From: Lepidonotus clava
Taxonomy: Eukaryota; Annelida; Polychaeta; Phyllodocida; Polynoidae
NCBI GenBank assembly: GCA_936440205.1
Contig: OW387133.1
Coordinates: 47,704,374-47,768,373 of the forward strand
Length of the DNA stretch: 64,000 bases
Reading direction: 5' to 3'
Positions 62,103 through 64,000 of this stretch are shown here, one piece after another. Position 1 is the stretch's first letter. The number at the start of each line of letters is the position of its first letter. The translations under genes were made by a program, and so were the position numbers. The notes beneath the pieces are model-generated. The model made no database searches. It worked only from the letters and a program-made list of their open reading frames with translations, and was not told where the DNA came from.

Positions 62103-62269
62103 ATGATGTATGGAGTGTACGCGACCCCGAATGGCACGGCCACCATGACAGTAGGCAGCCCCGGCAAGCACTCCAGCATGGAGTATTGGATGACCAACGG
62201 CTACCACAAGCAGCCCGGCGGTGGCAGGGACATCTACGCCTCGGGCAATTATTCTCCAGTCTCTATGGT
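62103..62269 (+). CDS. First coding exon of an unrecognised host gene
   Basis: Two adjacent ATG codons open 55 complete codons, starting MMYGVYATPNGTATM and later containing MEYWMTNGYHKQPGGG and IYASGNYSPVSM. Third codon positions are strongly G/C, unlike the flanking DNA, and the peptide is rich in Gly, Tyr, Ser and Met, as in N-terminal regions of developmental transcription factors. The exon ends at a strong donor, GT|GTAAGTATT, two bases into a codon; reading on without splicing gives an immediate stop. The rest of the gene is beyond the window. The family cannot be named; a nuclear receptor or homeobox gene with alternative N-termini would fit, but no DNA-binding domain is visible. Confidence 0.7.
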
Positions 62270-64000
62270 GTAAGTATTTCTGTCCCCAAGGTCGACAAGA
62301 TGTTATTGTTCTCGTGTTCACGCAAAAAAAGCAATGCATCAAAAAGCATTGACTTGCAGGCACGCAAGGAGGCGGTGCATAGCTAAATTTCCAGCAATAT
62401 AGCTTTTGTGGTTGTGTTGGGAAAGTTGAAGGAATGCTATCTGGTTGGAAAACACATTTAAAAAGCTTGTGTTTTGACAGATTTTTATTCAGACTATAAA
62501 TCGGTATACATTTTCCAGGGTATTTCCTTGTAAGGAAAAATCTATTCATTCTAGAATTGTATACATTATTGCTAATTTCTTTACCAAATTTCTAAACTAC
62601 TCAATATATATTTGGTATAATTCAACCAGATATGCAGAAACTTAGATCCATCATGTGAAACTCACTTCCTGGACACAAGTTCAGCTTTTCACGAGTTTAT
62701 AGTAGGTTTTAATGATGATTGAATCTAAATAAACATGCCATGGCTGATCATGCCAGTAATGTTATGAGTCATGCACGTTGGTGCTAATCAGTGGCCATTT
62801 ACTCGGTGACATTAATAAACATGACTGACCCAATTCATCCTGAACCAATATACCTGACCCTAATTGAGATTTGGCAGCGTTGGGCCTGTGAGTCAAGCAG
62901 TACTCGAGGCCTGCCCAGTGCCCCACCCCCTCCCCTCCCTCACCCTGACTCAGCCGGTCTAGTAGGGTAGGGATGGGGAGATACCATTGAATATGCGTCG
63001 ATCTGTGTAACGATAGCCGTCATAGGGAATCCACGCTAATATCAGGATGTATAGAAACAATTGATCTGTGACCCTCAGTCATCAGGAAACTCCCAGTTGC
63101 TCCAATCAGCGTAGTATAAAAACATTTATGAAGTCGGACGAATGCAATAACAAGAGCACAGTACATACCAAACCAATAATTGGTTCAAATTATGCAGCGT
63201 GGCTAAAATTCAAAATTATAATCCTAGTGAGAAAGAAAATATTATACAGGTTGAAAATAAATCTGTATTGTCAAATTCGAATGGGGAGAAACCTCTACAA
63301 GGCCTTGATCATTTACCACCAATTACATTAACTGGTTACGCAAATAATTCATTTTCCAAGAGCCAGTATCGGTTGATTACCTGATTCTGTCTAAGGATCC
63401 GATATTCTCTCGGGGCCAGCCCTCGGCATATCAGCCCTGGGCAGGTCTGCGCTGTGTAAATGACACAGTTGGTTAGCACAAACTGACACTGCAACCTATC
63501 ACTGATACCAGCCTCCGCCCCGCCACTTCACCGGCCCTGATTGTGTTTACGTAATGGGGGTAAAGAGAGACCACGCCGGTCATCAGGCGTTTTAACGCCA
63601 GGCATGATTTGTGGAGCTTTTGTTTTACTGTCTTCTACGGCTCTTTATGTTGGTGCGACTTAACGGGAGTACTAATCAAGATGAACCCGTATCCCATCAA
63701 GTTATCATCGATATGTGTTATGTATTATGTGTTATGGGATTTTATTGTTGATGAAAACAGTTTTACTCCCCATCGATGCTGTCTTATATCCGCCTTACAT
63801 TACTTGAGTCATTCATAGATTGATAAGTACATCACTACATGTGATATATAACTCTTGGTGAATCACCGCGACCTAATTAATCAATGTATGGTGTTAATGA
63901 TAAGTACCGTCAGTTAAATTTCTGATAAAGATTTTGTACTTTCTCTTTCGCTTTTGGTAATCAGATCAAATAATGACGGTGATAGGTCTGTAGAATGATA
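62270..64000 (+). other. Start of first intron
   Basis: Begins GTAAGTATTTCTG and shows no acceptor plus coding exon before the window ends. A short GC-rich piece at 62870-62960 and an island at about 63400-63600 with TGTTTACGTAA (Fox- and bZIP-like) may be intronic regulatory sequence. Confidence 0.5.

Overview
The window looks like animal nuclear DNA. It has long gene-poor stretches, introns with GTAAGT donors, LINE and MITE remains, microsatellites, and AT-rich sequence broken by short GC-rich islands. The repeat set (a CR1/Daphne-like LINE, a Ty3/Gypsy element, small MITEs with G/C homopolymers) and the many copies of the palindrome TAGGCCTA suggest a marine invertebrate, either a lophotrochozoan or a non-vertebrate deuterostome. 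The species cannot be named from this sequence.

Positions 1-9370 are the right-hand part of one large Ty3/Gypsy-type LTR retroelement, a fossil whose left end lies outside the window. It holds, in order: an integrase region (7-1224); a non-coding stretch ending in a TATA/initiator core (about 2321-2356); an 854-codon open frame with two N-terminal C2H2 zinc fingers in the position where an env or accessory gene would sit (2481-5045); 2.6 kb of unassigned sequence; an array of paired RNA-type hairpins that all share the loop ACGACC (about 7625-8040); a purine-rich tract; and a probable 3' LTR (8420-9370) with tandem ETS-like sites, a CRE, an E-box, CCAAT, TATA and AATAAA. At least one break is visible in pol. 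The hairpin array is the most striking structure in the window.

Positions 9371-61000 are mostly non-coding. Landmarks are a non-autonomous element with inverted four-unit ends (15575-16393), a 5'-truncated and broken LINE on the minus strand (21936-23470), four further short inverted-repeat or MITE-like elements (18087-18246, 44872-45086, 48433-48803, 50076-50295), a more doubtful one (49388-49885), a GT microsatellite, several homopolymer runs and about two dozen GC-rich islands of 0.2-1.3 kb that could be regulatory modules. No convincing multi-exon host gene is visible here.

Positions 61020-64000 hold the start of what is probably a host gene on the plus strand: a GC-rich promoter/5'UTR island, a 167-nt first coding exon (62103-62269) ending in a strong GTAAGT donor, and the beginning of its first intron. 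A second, weaker candidate first exon at 56054-56106 ends in the same codon phase and could be an alternative start of the same gene. The gap-filled desert upstream would fit the regulatory landscape of a developmental gene, but that is inference.
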